Source of the DNA: Gammaproteobacteria bacterium
GTDB lineage: Bacteria; Pseudomonadota; Gammaproteobacteria; Pseudomonadales; Azotimanducaceae
Direction of reading: 5' to 3'
Assembly (NCBI GenBank): GCA_002708765.1
Contig: PAPD01000035.1
Location: forward strand, 1 to 51,531
Length of the DNA: 51,531 bases
The translations under genes were made by a program, and so were the position numbers. The notes under the pieces are model-generated. The model was not told the origin of the DNA. It did not search any database and worked only from the letters and a program-made list of their open reading frames with translations. How positions within the stretch are numbered: the first letter of the stretch is position 1; every line of letters begins with the position of its first letter. Positions 16,783-25,039 of the stretch are shown one piece after another.

Positions 16783-18703
16783 CAGTTTCACTGAGGAAAA
16801 CCAGGCCCCATTCTCGTTCGATCAGCTTCGCGAAGATGAGCGTGAACTCGATAAGCAGGCAAGTCTGGTCGATACCAGAACGGATATTGATTACCGGGAG
16901 GCGTCAACTCTCATCTGGCGTTGTCTGTTGCTTCTGCGTTATTACTGGCGCCGATTCGCGGTTGTGTTATCTATGGAGTCGGTGATGACAGCCGTGGGCA
17001 CCGCTGTTGCTCCATGGGCGGGTAAAGTGCTGGTTGATCATGTTGTGCTCGGTTTGCCCATCCCGGATGATGGTAAAGGTTATCCGACTTTTTTGTTGCC
17101 CGTCATTGAGTTTCTTGTCGGCTCGTCAGCCATCACCATTTTACTCTGGCTGGCATTGTGGACGGTGATTGGTGTTAGTGCACGGGTGATCTTCGGGTAC
17201 GTGCACGATCTGATTGAAGCACGGATGGAACATTCGCTGTTACACATGGCACGCTCTCGCCTTTTTGAAAGCATGCGAAGGTTGCCCATGACCCAACTCG
17301 ACAACCAGCCGATCGGAGACTCGGTCTTTCGAACGATGCACGACGTCAAGGCATTGCCTGATGTGATTCGGATGGTGTTACAGGTCACAACCTGGGGTCT
17401 TGTTACATTCAGCGTCGCTGCTTTTACGATGCTGAGTGCCTATCCGGATTCCCCTCTCGTTGTCTGGTTAGCCGTCGGTGCAATGCCAGTGTTTGTTATG
17501 GTCACCTTCCCGTTTGCCCGTATGATCCGCCGTCGTACTCAGGCAAACGTCGCCGCGGGTACGGTGTTCGTCAGCGCGACTGAAGAGGGAATGGACAACA
17601 TCCAGGCAGTGCAAGGTCTCGGTGTAAACCAGATTGAGAAGGAGCGGTTCGGACTGACGAGCGCAAACGCTTTCAGAAGAGAACGTTTTCTTGCGCTTGC
17701 CATTGACGTTGTCAGCAAGCTGGGTGAGACAGCGGGTAAGTTTCTCTACTGGGGTTTCATGCTATACATGTTGGGTCTGGTTATTTCAGGAGAAATGACG
17801 CCTGGTGACTATGCAGTTGTGCTCGGTTACTTCATGGCTATGAGTGAACCCGCACACTCAATTGGAGGGCTGTGGGTCGACCTGCAGGAACCAACCGCCA
17901 GGGCTCGTCGGGTTTTTGCCATGTTGGACATGGAGGGCGAAAAGGAGCTTGGCCATGAGGTCCTGGCTTCCGTCAAAGATGGAGTGACTTTTCATGAAGC
18001 TGGCTTTAAATATCCAGATGGCCGTCGTGCTTTGAAACATGTTTCTTTCGAAGCCAAGGTAGGCGAAATAGTTGCATTGGCGGGTTCAACAGGGGCCGGT
18101 AAAACCACACTGGCCTGCCTGATACCGCGCTACCACCGGGCGAGTGAAGGCCAGGTGCGAATTGACGGTAAGGACGTTAACGATTTGTCCATCGATAGTC
18201 TGCGTAATCAGATTACTTACGTGTTTCAGGAAACGGAGACCCTCGCTGGATCTATTGCCGATAACATCCGTTTCGGTAATCCCGACGCGACGATGGATGA
18301 AGTCAAGCGGGTTGCCCGACTGGTTGGTATCGATGATTTTATCAGTGAGTTGTCCGATGGCTATGACACTCTTCTAGGTACCACCAGCAGCAAATTGTCG
18401 GTTGGCCAGAAACAACGGATCTCAATCGCCCGGGGACTACTTCGCGATACACCCATCCTGATCCTGGACGAGCCAACCTCGGCACTTGATCCGGAGACAG
18501 AAACCTATCTGATGGCGGCACTGGAAGAAGCTGCCAAAGAAAAGCTCGTCATCATCATCGCACATCGACTTTCAACCATCCGGCGTTCAAACCGAATCCT
18601 GTTTCTTGAAGACGGAGAGATCCGTGAGCAAGGCAGTCATGAGCAACTGATGGCCATTCCGGAAGGATATTACCGAACGTTTGTTGAGTTGCAGAACACA
18701 TGA
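16772..18703 (+). CDS. ABC exporter half-transporter, subunit B
   Basis: 643 aa. A ~65-residue polar N-terminus precedes six transmembrane helices and a nucleotide-binding domain with Walker A GSTGAGKTT, signature LSVGQKQR, Walker B ILILDEP and H-loop IIAHRLST. All catalytic elements are intact, so both ATP sites of the predicted heterodimer could be active. The ATG overlaps subunit A by 11 bp. It is paralogous to 39990-41963 (same LSVGQKQR and MTPGDYAVVLGYF-type segments). A small hairpin (TGAACA/TGTTCA, 18701-18718) includes the stop codon but lacks a convincing T-run. Confidence 0.87.
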   Translation: MMADSFTEENQAPFSFDQLREDERELDKQASLVDTRTDIDYREASTLIWRCLLLLRYYWRRFAVVLSMESVMTAVGTAVAPWAGKVLVDHVVLGLPIPDDGKGYPTFLLPVIEFLVGSSAITILLWLALWTVIGVSARVIFGYVHDLIEARMEHSLLHMARSRLFESMRRLPMTQLDNQPIGDSVFRTMHDVKALPDVIRMVLQVTTWGLVTFSVAAFTMLSAYPDSPLVVWLAVGAMPVFVMVTFPFARMIRRRTQANVAAGTVFVSATEEGMDNIQAVQGLGVNQIEKERFGLTSANAFRRERFLALAIDVVSKLGETAGKFLYWGFMLYMLGLVISGEMTPGDYAVVLGYFMAMSEPAHSIGGLWVDLQEPTARARRVFAMLDMEGEKELGHEVLASVKDGVTFHEAGFKYPDGRRALKHVSFEAKVGEIVALAGSTGAGKTTLACLIPRYHRASEGQVRIDGKDVNDLSIDSLRNQITYVFQETETLAGSIADNIRFGNPDATMDEVKRVARLVGIDDFISELSDGYDTLLGTTSSKLSVGQKQRISIARGLLRDTPILILDEPTSALDPETETYLMAALEEAAKEKLVIIIAHRLSTIRRSNRILFLEDGEIREQGSHEQLMAIPEGYYRTFVELQNT

Positions 18704-18760
18704 ACAGATTAATGTTCAACTTTGTTATATTTGGCGAAGATACAAACATCGGGTTATGTT

Positions 18761-19129
18761 ATGGCTCAACAATTTTACGATCAGCAAAGGCCTGAACTGT
18801 CTGAGTTTCGACAAGCCTGTCTGGATAACGATATCGATAAGATGAATCGAATAGCTGCTCAAAATCATCATTGGTATGAGGATGAGAATCCCAAGAATCT
18901 TCCGTTGGCTGAACTAGCTCACGTCTATCAGGCACAATGGTATGCCCAAATAGAGAACCTTGGTGCACTTACACAAGTCGTCAAATCCCATCTCTGGGCC
19001 GTCAATCAGCCTTGGACAGCGCAATGCTGGTTGTCTGTAATCGGGTATCCGGTCGATCAAGGTGCTGGTCTTTCTTTGTTAGTAGGAGCGCCCGATGACC
19101 GGGCATCTATTGCCGAAATAGCGCGGTAG
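18761..19129 (+). CDS. Small hypothetical protein, 122 aa
   Basis: The family is not recognised. ATG 18761 begins MAQQFYDQQRPELSEF; a TTG at 18722 would add 13 residues. The product is acidic, rich in Gln, His and Trp, has no signal peptide or membrane helix, and appears helical in its first 90 residues (ELSEFRQACLDNDIDKMNRI, AELAHVYQAQWYAQIENLG). It follows the ABC exporter by 57 bp and is convergent with yejF. A role with the exporter is possible but unsupported. Confidence 0.5.
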   Translation: MAQQFYDQQRPELSEFRQACLDNDIDKMNRIAAQNHHWYEDENPKNLPLAELAHVYQAQWYAQIENLGALTQVVKSHLWAVNQPWTAQCWLSVIGYPVDQGAGLSLLVGAPDDRASIAEIAR

Positions 19130-19172
19130 GGTAACAACCACGAACTTGCGAACTGGCTTGAAGAAATTATGG

Positions 19173-19194
19173 AAAACGGAGCCGCGTGGGGCTC
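19173..19194 (-). terminator. Possible terminator of the yejABEF-like operon
   Basis: On the minus strand GAGCC-6 nt-GGCTC forms a hairpin followed by CG and TTTT. The left arm overlaps the yejF stop codon. The stem is only five pairs, so strength is uncertain. Confidence 0.4.
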
Positions 19195-20788
19195 AACCGA
19201 CTGTTTCCAGGTCAAAGGCCGCTGCCATTAGCGCTTTGGTGTAATCAGTCGCCGGGCTGGTAAACAATTCCTCGGACGGCCCCTGTTCGATGATGACACC
19301 GTCTTTCATAACGATCAGTTCATGCGCGAGTGCGCGTACCACTTTCAGATCATGGCTAATAAACAGGTAGGCCAGGTTGTGCTTTCTCTGCAGGTCACGA
19401 AGTAGATCGACCATCTGGGCCTGAACTGAAACATCCAGCGCCGACGTAGGTTCATCCAGGACGATGATTTTTGGCCGAAGAATGATGGCTCTGGCAACGG
19501 CGATTCGCTGTCGCTGGCCACCGGAGAACTCATGGGGGTATCGGTCCTGAAGTTGAGGGTCGAGTCCGACTTCGATCAGCACTTCAGTCACGAGTTCCCG
19601 TCGCTCTGCCGGTGACAGTCCAGGCTGGTGGATGTTCAGTCCGGCTTCAATAATCTGATGTGCCGAGAGTCGAGGTGGCAGGCTGCCATAGGGGTCCTGA
19701 AAGACGATCTGGAACTGGTTGCGTAATGATCGTAGTTCGCTAGTTTTGAGGTCGTGTATGGGCGTCTCACCAAGGATGACGGTACCTGTAAAGCCGGTCA
19801 GCCTGACCAGTGCTCTTGCCAGGGTGGTTTTACCTGAGCCGGATTCGCCGACAATACCCAGAGTCTGTCCCTCGCGAATTTTAAGAGACACCTGGTTCAC
19901 GGCTCGCAAAGTCCTGGTCCGTGCGAATATTCCCTTTCCCAGATTGAAGTCAACGCTCAGCTCTTCCGCCTGCATGACTACCGGTGAATCGGGATTTGCT
20001 GCTACGGGCTCGCCACTCGGTTCGGCGGCGATCAGGTGTCGGGTGTATTCGTCTTGAGGGTTGGCAAAGATTGCTTCGGTAGGACCTTGTTCGACCATAT
20101 GGCCATCGGTCATGACACAGATTCTGTCTGACATTTTTCGAACCACGCCAAGGTCGTGTGTAATTAGCAGCAGCGCCATATTCAGACGCTCTTTTAACCC
20201 ATCGAGCAGCTTTAGGATCTGCGCCTGCACGGTGACATCCAGTGCGGTCGTCGGCTCATCGGCGATCAGGAGATCCGGTTCGTTTGCAAGTGCCATGGCA
20301 ATCATGACCCGCTGCCGCTGCCCGCCTGATAGTTCGTGGGGGTAGGCGCGCAGGCGCTCCTCAGCACGTTGCAGACCGACGAGTTCCAGCAACTCCAGGG
20401 TTCTTTGGCGAGCTCGCGAACGGCCCATGCCCCGATGTACATAGAGCACTTCACCAATCTGCTTTTGAATATGGTGCAGTGGGTTGAGAGATGTCATCGG
20501 TTCCTGGAAAACCATGCTGATTCGATTGCCTCGAATCTGCAGCAGTTCTTCTTCAGCCAGTCCGATCGTTTCATTGCCATCGATCAGGACCGAGCCGCTG
20601 GGATGGGACGCGTATTGGTAGGGTAGTAACTGCATGACCGACAGAGCGGTGGCCGATTTACCGGACCCGGACTCACCGACGATGGCCACAGTCTCGCCGC
20701 GATCTATGTGGAAATTAACCTTGTGAACCACTTCGGTATCACGAAAGGCAACGGACAGATCGTTAACTTCAAGAATCCGCTTGCTCAT
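19193..20788 (-). CDS. yejF: Peptide-type ABC importer, dual ATP-binding protein (YejF-like)
   Basis: 531 aa with two fused nucleotide-binding domains, the hallmark of YejF. Both halves carry Walker A (GESGSGKSA, GESGSGKTT), signature (LSGGQRQR, FSGGQRQR) and Walker B (LLIADEP, IIVLDEP). An oligopeptide-transporter C-terminal segment follows each (YTRHLIAAEPSGEP; YTKALMAAAFDLE). It energises uptake through YejB/YejE at the inner membrane. In E. coli the Yej system imports peptide-nucleotide microcin C and certain peptides; the natural cargo here is unknown. Its ATG overlaps the yejE stop (ATGA). Confidence 0.92.
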   Translation of the reverse strand: MSKRILEVNDLSVAFRDTEVVHKVNFHIDRGETVAIVGESGSGKSATALSVMQLLPYQYASHPSGSVLIDGNETIGLAEEELLQIRGNRISMVFQEPMTSLNPLHHIQKQIGEVLYVHRGMGRSRARQRTLELLELVGLQRAEERLRAYPHELSGGQRQRVMIAMALANEPDLLIADEPTTALDVTVQAQILKLLDGLKERLNMALLLITHDLGVVRKMSDRICVMTDGHMVEQGPTEAIFANPQDEYTRHLIAAEPSGEPVAANPDSPVVMQAEELSVDFNLGKGIFARTRTLRAVNQVSLKIREGQTLGIVGESGSGKTTLARALVRLTGFTGTVILGETPIHDLKTSELRSLRNQFQIVFQDPYGSLPPRLSAHQIIEAGLNIHQPGLSPAERRELVTEVLIEVGLDPQLQDRYPHEFSGGQRQRIAVARAIILRPKIIVLDEPTSALDVSVQAQMVDLLRDLQRKHNLAYLFISHDLKVVRALAHELIVMKDGVIIEQGPSEELFTSPATDYTKALMAAAFDLETVG

Positions 20789-21813
20789 GTTGCTGACCGC
20801 CTCGGGTCAAAGGCGTCACGAACGCCTTCGCCTACAAAAACCAGCAGAGTCAGCATGGTGGCCAGTGTAAAGAAACCGGCAAGGCCTAGCCATGGTGCCT
20901 GCATATTTGCTTTGCCTTGGGCGAGTAACTCTCCGAGAGACGGGTGCCCGGCAGGTAATCCGAAGCCGAGAAAATCCAGTGAGGTCAGTGTTGTGATCGA
21001 ACCACTGACCAGGAACGGCAGAAATGTCAGCGTTGCGACCATGGCATTGGGCAGAATGTATTTCCACATGATGACGAAATCTTTTTCGCCGAGGGCTTTG
21101 GCCGCGTTGACGTAGTCAAAATTTCTGGTCCGAAGAAACTCCGCCCGAACCACGGCCACAAGGGCCATCCAGTTGAACAGTAATAGGACCAGCAGCAATG
21201 CGATAGGGTTCGGTTCGAATAGGCTGGTCAGAATAATAATCAGGAACAAAACCGGCAGACCGGCCCAGATTTCAACGACCCGCTGACCGATCAGATCAAC
21301 AAGACCGCCGAAATAACCCTGAGTAGCCCCGACCGTGATGCCGATGAGGGCGGAAAGAAACGTCAGGGTCAGCCCAAAAATGACCGAAAGGCGGAAGCCG
21401 TAAATGATTCGTGCTGTCACGTCTCTACCAACATCATCGGTACCTAGCCAGTGGCGAGCGCTAGGCGCCTCGGGCACTGCACCCTCCGTATTCCAATCTA
21501 TCGTATCGAAACTGTAGCGAATTGGCGGCCAAAGCATCCAGCCATCACCGTCCTCGATCAGCTGTTGTACTGATTCGGAACGATAAGCAGCTTCGGTTTC
21601 AAAGACACCGCCGAACGTTGATTCCGAATAGGTCCTCAGCACCGGTAAATAAATTTCACCCTTGTAAGCCATGATGATGGGTTTGTCATTGGCTAGGAAT
21701 TCCGCGAAGAGGCTCAGAACCATCAACGTGCTGATAATCCAGAGGCTGAAGTAGCCTCTCTTTTTCGTTTTGAAATTTTCCCAGCGTCGTCTGGTGAGTG
21801 GAGACAGGGTCAT
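20785..21813 (-). CDS. yejE: Peptide-type ABC importer permease (YejE-like)
   Basis: 342 aa. The N-terminal RRRWENFKTKKRGYFSLWII motif opens the first transmembrane helix, followed by a periplasmic loop with the YejE-type PPIRYSFDTIDW segment. RHWLGTDDVGRDVTARIIYG, typical of OppC/DppC permeases, precedes the permease core. The EAA-like loop reads NAAKALGEKDFVIMWKYILP. It forms the channel with YejB. ATG 21813 shares a base with the yejB stop region, and its stop overlaps yejF, so the three are translated as a unit. Confidence 0.92.
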   Translation of the reverse strand: MTLSPLTRRRWENFKTKKRGYFSLWIISTLMVLSLFAEFLANDKPIIMAYKGEIYLPVLRTYSESTFGGVFETEAAYRSESVQQLIEDGDGWMLWPPIRYSFDTIDWNTEGAVPEAPSARHWLGTDDVGRDVTARIIYGFRLSVIFGLTLTFLSALIGITVGATQGYFGGLVDLIGQRVVEIWAGLPVLFLIIILTSLFEPNPIALLLVLLLFNWMALVAVVRAEFLRTRNFDYVNAAKALGEKDFVIMWKYILPNAMVATLTFLPFLVSGSITTLTSLDFLGFGLPAGHPSLGELLAQGKANMQAPWLGLAGFFTLATMLTLLVFVGEGVRDAFDPRRSAT

Positions 21814-22898
21814 CAGATATCTCGTGTCTCGAAATCGATTCTTGGATCGACGAGCGTGTAGACCAGATCACCCACCAGAGTCATGATGAGCCCAATAAAC
21901 GTAAAGATGAACAAACTGCCGAACATGACAGGATAGTCACGGCGCATGACGGATTCGAATCCGAGTAGACCCAGACCGTCGAGTGAAAAGATCACCTCGA
22001 TCAGCAGCACGCCGGTGAACAGGACGCCAACAAGTGCTGCTGGAAAACCCGCAATGACAATGAGCATGGCATTACGAAAGACATGGCCATAGAGCACCCG
22101 TTTCTGATTGAGGCCTTTGGCCTTGGCCGTAAGTACGTACTGTTTGGAAATTTCATCGAGAAATGAATTCTTGGTCAGCATTGTCAGGGTAGCAAAGCCG
22201 CCGATGGTCAGTGCGATCACGGGCAGGGCCAGGTGCCAGAAATAATCCACTACCTTGCCGAATGCAGAGAGGTCATCAAAGTTGTTGGATGTCAGGCCCT
22301 TAAGCGGGAACAAGTCCAGATACGATCCGCCGGCAAACAATACGATCAGTAGAACAGCAAACAGAAAGCCAGGTACGGCGTAGCCGACAAAGATAAACGC
22401 ACTGGTCCAGGCGTCAAAGCGTGATCCATCCCGCACGGTCTTGGTGATACCCATAGGGATAGAAATGGAGTAGACCAGAAGCATTGACCAGAGACCGAGA
22501 GAAAGTGAGACAGGCAATCTTTCCTTGATCAGGTCTATCACCGGGCGGTTCTGGTAGTAGCTTTCACCCAGATCAAGTACCAGGTATTCCTTGATCATTT
22601 TCAGATAGCGTTCGTGTAGTGGCTTATCGAAACCGAATTTCTTTTCGATGGCTTGAATCAACTCGGGATCGAGTCCGGCAGCAGCTGCATACTGGGTACC
22701 TGTCTCAGTGAATTGTGGGCTGCTTTGTGCTCCGGCGACTCGACTGGCAGCACCGCCGCCAGCCTCCCCGGTTAGGCGGGCTATCATCTGATCGACCGGT
22801 CCACCGGGTGCCAACTGGATGATCAGGAAATTGAGCGTAATGATGCCAATCAGCGTTGGAAAGAGCAGCAGCAAACGACGAACTATATATCTGGCCAT
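21813..22898 (-). CDS. yejB: Peptide-type ABC importer permease (YejB-like)
   Basis: 361 aa from ATG 22898, preceded by GGAGAG at 5 nt. A longer frame to 23039 would overlap yejA and has no ribosome site. [20 protein letters not shown] with [15 protein letters not shown] is the classic DppB/YejB N-terminus. The family-specific periplasmic insert follows ([15 protein letters not shown]), and the coupling loop is [19 protein letters not shown]. It lies 10 bp after yejA and ends where yejE begins. Confidence 0.92.
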   Translation of the reverse strand: MARYIVRRLLLLFPTLIGIITLNFLIIQLAPGGPVDQMIARLTGEAGGGAASRVAGAQSSPQFTETGTQYAAAAGLDPELIQAIEKKFGFDKPLHERYLKMIKEYLVLDLGESYYQNRPVIDLIKERLPVSLSLGLWSMLLVYSISIPMGITKTVRDGSRFDAWTSAFIFVGYAVPGFLFAVLLIVLFAGGSYLDLFPLKGLTSNNFDDLSAFGKVVDYFWHLALPVIALTIGGFATLTMLTKNSFLDEISKQYVLTAKAKGLNQKRVLYGHVFRNAMLIVIAGFPAALVGVLFTGVLLIEVIFSLDGLGLLGFESVMRRDYPVMFGSLFIFTFIGLIMTLVGDLVYTLVDPRIDFETRDI

Positions 22899-22908
22899 CT
22901 CGTCTCTC

Positions 22909-24798
22909 CTACTGCAGCGCCGCATCGAGACGTGCGGCTTTGCTTTCGTCGAACCACCAGCCATCAGGGAATGCTGGGCGGTACTTGGGGTGGGGTGGTC
23001 GGCCAAACTTTTCCCAGTGAATGGTGCGACGTGGATCATAGGCGTACAGCGGAATCAGGTGGTAGTTCCACATCAGGACTCGATCGAGGGCACGACTGGC
23101 GGCAACCAGTTCATCAAGGGTGGCAGCAGCTTCAGCTGCTTCAATCACATAGTCCACCGCTGAATTGCTGACCCCTGTGTAGTTTCGTGAGCCTTCTCCC
23201 ATGACCGCGCTGGAGTGAAAATTTGATCTGGCCTCGAGCGTTGGTGGTATGACGAAGTCATAGCTTTGCACAAAGGCATCATAGTCGTGCTTGCGCATAC
23301 GATTGGTGTACTGACTGATGTCGACAAGGCGAATGTTCGCCTCGATCCCAAGTCGTTCCATTGATTTGAACCAGGGCAGCAGAATGCGGGCGTTTTCGGA
23401 ATCAAAGGACAACAGCTCCAGAGTGAAGTGCTCACCTGCTGCGTTCTGCAACCTGCCATTTTTTATATGCCAGCCTGATTCTGCGAGCAGGCGCCTGGCT
23501 TCGATGAGATTGCGCCTGACATTTGCATCTGTGCCTGCCAGAGGCAGGTTGAACGGTTGGGTAAAAAGTTCTGCCGGTAGCGAATCCCTGAATCCTGATA
23601 GCAGCTTTACTTCAGCCTCACTGGGCAAGCCAGTGCCTTCGAGAATCGTGCCAGGCCAGAAACTCTTGGCACGGATGCGATCACCATAGTAGAACTTTTC
23701 ATTGATCCATTCGAAATCTAGGGCCAGTGTAAGTGCTTTTCTGACTCGCCTGTCGGCCAGTTTCGGCAAACGGCTGTTCATGACAAAAGCCTTACCCATA
23801 CCCACCCAGATGCCGTAGTTTCTTCGTGCTTTGCCGATGAGACCCTGCTCCATTTCTGTCCCCTCAAACGCGTTGACCCAGTGTCGGATATCATCGACAT
23901 CCAGCATATCGACAAGCCCGTTTAGAAATGCCTGCCGGGCCACGGTGCCATCAAGATATACCTCATACCTCACCGTATCGAAGTTATAGCGCCCTTTGTT
24001 GAGTGGCAGATTCCAGCCCCAGTAGTCTTCACGACGCTCAAACTCAATGTAGCGACCCATCTTTACGTCTTTGACTCGATAGGGTCCGCTGTAGACAGGT
24101 GGCTCCAGGGTATGGGCCTCCGGATCACGGCCGCGCCAGTAGTGTTCCGGCAATATGCCCTGATACTGAATCAACGCGATGTGATCATAGGTGAGCGGTG
24201 TATTCAGAGTGAACACCACGTGACGCTCGTCGAGTGCGTCGACAGATTCGATAAAGCTGAAGAAATAGCTCGCACCAACAATGCTCATATTTGCATCAAA
24301 GGTGTAGACCACATCCTGGGCTGTAACTGGTGCACCATCTGCCCATTTTGCCTCCGGGTGAATCCTGAAGACGATCGCCATTTTGTCATCCGTGACCGCG
24401 ATGCCGTCAGCCAGACGACCATAAAAAGCGGCGAATTCATCACCTCCCCTGACTATCAGAGGCTCGTCCAAAAAATGATAGCCAGAGGGAGCACCGGTCT
24501 CACCCCCCTGCAGTGGGGCGAAGGTGTCGAAAGAAAAGCCCCAGGAGAGTACTAATCGGCCGCCCTTGGGAGCGTCCGGGTTCAGGTATTCAAGATGAGT
24601 GAAATCAGCCGGATACTTGAGATCGTCAAAGAAAGCGATGCCGTGTTTGAATTCCAGCGAATCCAGCAGATCTGCTGACGCATTAGCGGCAATGCCTACG
24701 AGAAGTGTCAGATGGCAGATAATTTGCTGCATAAAGCGACGGGCACCTATTTTGTTGGCATAAGCGAACGTTGGGAATTGATGAGCAGTGATAAGCAT
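22909..24798 (-). CDS. yejA: Extracellular solute-binding protein, family 5 (YejA-like)
   Basis: 629 aa from ATG 24798. Alternatives are ATG 24732 and TTG 24831, none with a clear ribosome site. The n-region with two Arg and a hydrophobic core ([14 protein letters not shown], then D) makes a Sec signal peptide, so the mature protein should be periplasmic. Matching YejA features include [58 protein letters not shown] and [20 protein letters not shown]. It delivers oligopeptide-like ligands to YejBEF. First gene of the operon, divergent from the TonB-dependent receptor across a 241-bp region with two candidate half-sites. This layout suggests that receptor and importer handle the same cargo. 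Confidence 0.9.
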   Translation of the reverse strand: MLITAHQFPTFAYANKIGARRFMQQIICHLTLLVGIAANASADLLDSLEFKHGIAFFDDLKYPADFTHLEYLNPDAPKGGRLVLSWGFSFDTFAPLQGGETGAPSGYHFLDEPLIVRGGDEFAAFYGRLADGIAVTDDKMAIVFRIHPEAKWADGAPVTAQDVVYTFDANMSIVGASYFFSFIESVDALDERHVVFTLNTPLTYDHIALIQYQGILPEHYWRGRDPEAHTLEPPVYSGPYRVKDVKMGRYIEFERREDYWGWNLPLNKGRYNFDTVRYEVYLDGTVARQAFLNGLVDMLDVDDIRHWVNAFEGTEMEQGLIGKARRNYGIWVGMGKAFVMNSRLPKLADRRVRKALTLALDFEWINEKFYYGDRIRAKSFWPGTILEGTGLPSEAEVKLLSGFRDSLPAELFTQPFNLPLAGTDANVRRNLIEARRLLAESGWHIKNGRLQNAAGEHFTLELLSFDSENARILLPWFKSMERLGIEANIRLVDISQYTNRMRKHDYDAFVQSYDFVIPPTLEARSNFHSSAVMGEGSRNYTGVSNSAVDYVIEAAEAAATLDELVAASRALDRVLMWNYHLIPLYAYDPRRTIHWEKFGRPPHPKYRPAFPDGWWFDESKAARLDAALQ

Positions 24799-24905
24799 CA
24801 GTTTTTCAAATGACGTAGGTGTTCTACCCAATTAAATACGCTTCGGTGCGCGGATCAAGGTTGAAGTTGGTTCATAACGGGTTAAGGGGCTCGTTTTATT
24901 GAATG

Positions 24906-24963
24906 TTCACCCAAAATTTATGGAATTCGTTCAGAGTCAACCGTACCTAAAAATGGGGGAAAA
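24906..24963. promoter_or_regulatory. Candidate operator region between yejA and TonB receptor genes
   Basis: TTCACCCAAAATTTATGG begins at 24906 and an opposite half-site (TTTTCCCCCATTTTT on the minus strand) lies at 24949-24963, about 45 bp away centre to centre. The second ends 15 bp before the receptor -35 element, a position suited to activation or blocking of both divergent operons. Confidence 0.5.
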
Positions 24964-24977
24964 CTAATACCATGAAT

Positions 24978-25006
24978 TTGAGTCTCCGAGTCCAAAGGAA
25001 TATAAA
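24978..25006 (+). promoter_or_regulatory. Sigma70-type promoter of the TonB-dependent receptor gene
   Basis: TTGAGT (24978-24983) and TATAAA (25001-25006) are separated by exactly 17 bp. Transcription would begin near 25013, leaving a ~27-nt leader before ATG 25040. Confidence 0.6.
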
Positions 25007-25039
25007 AACTGGACGAATTATAATTGATGGGAAACAAAA

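Noticed and set aside
18701-18718. TGAACA/TGTTCA hairpin after the ABC subunit B gene, considered as a terminator
   Set aside because: The stem is A/T-rich, the following bases are mixed, and no U-tract is present.
19193-24798. Microcin C uptake or immunity locus
   Set aside because: Only the importer is present; no microcin precursor, adenylating enzyme or immunity acetyltransferase/peptidase was seen.
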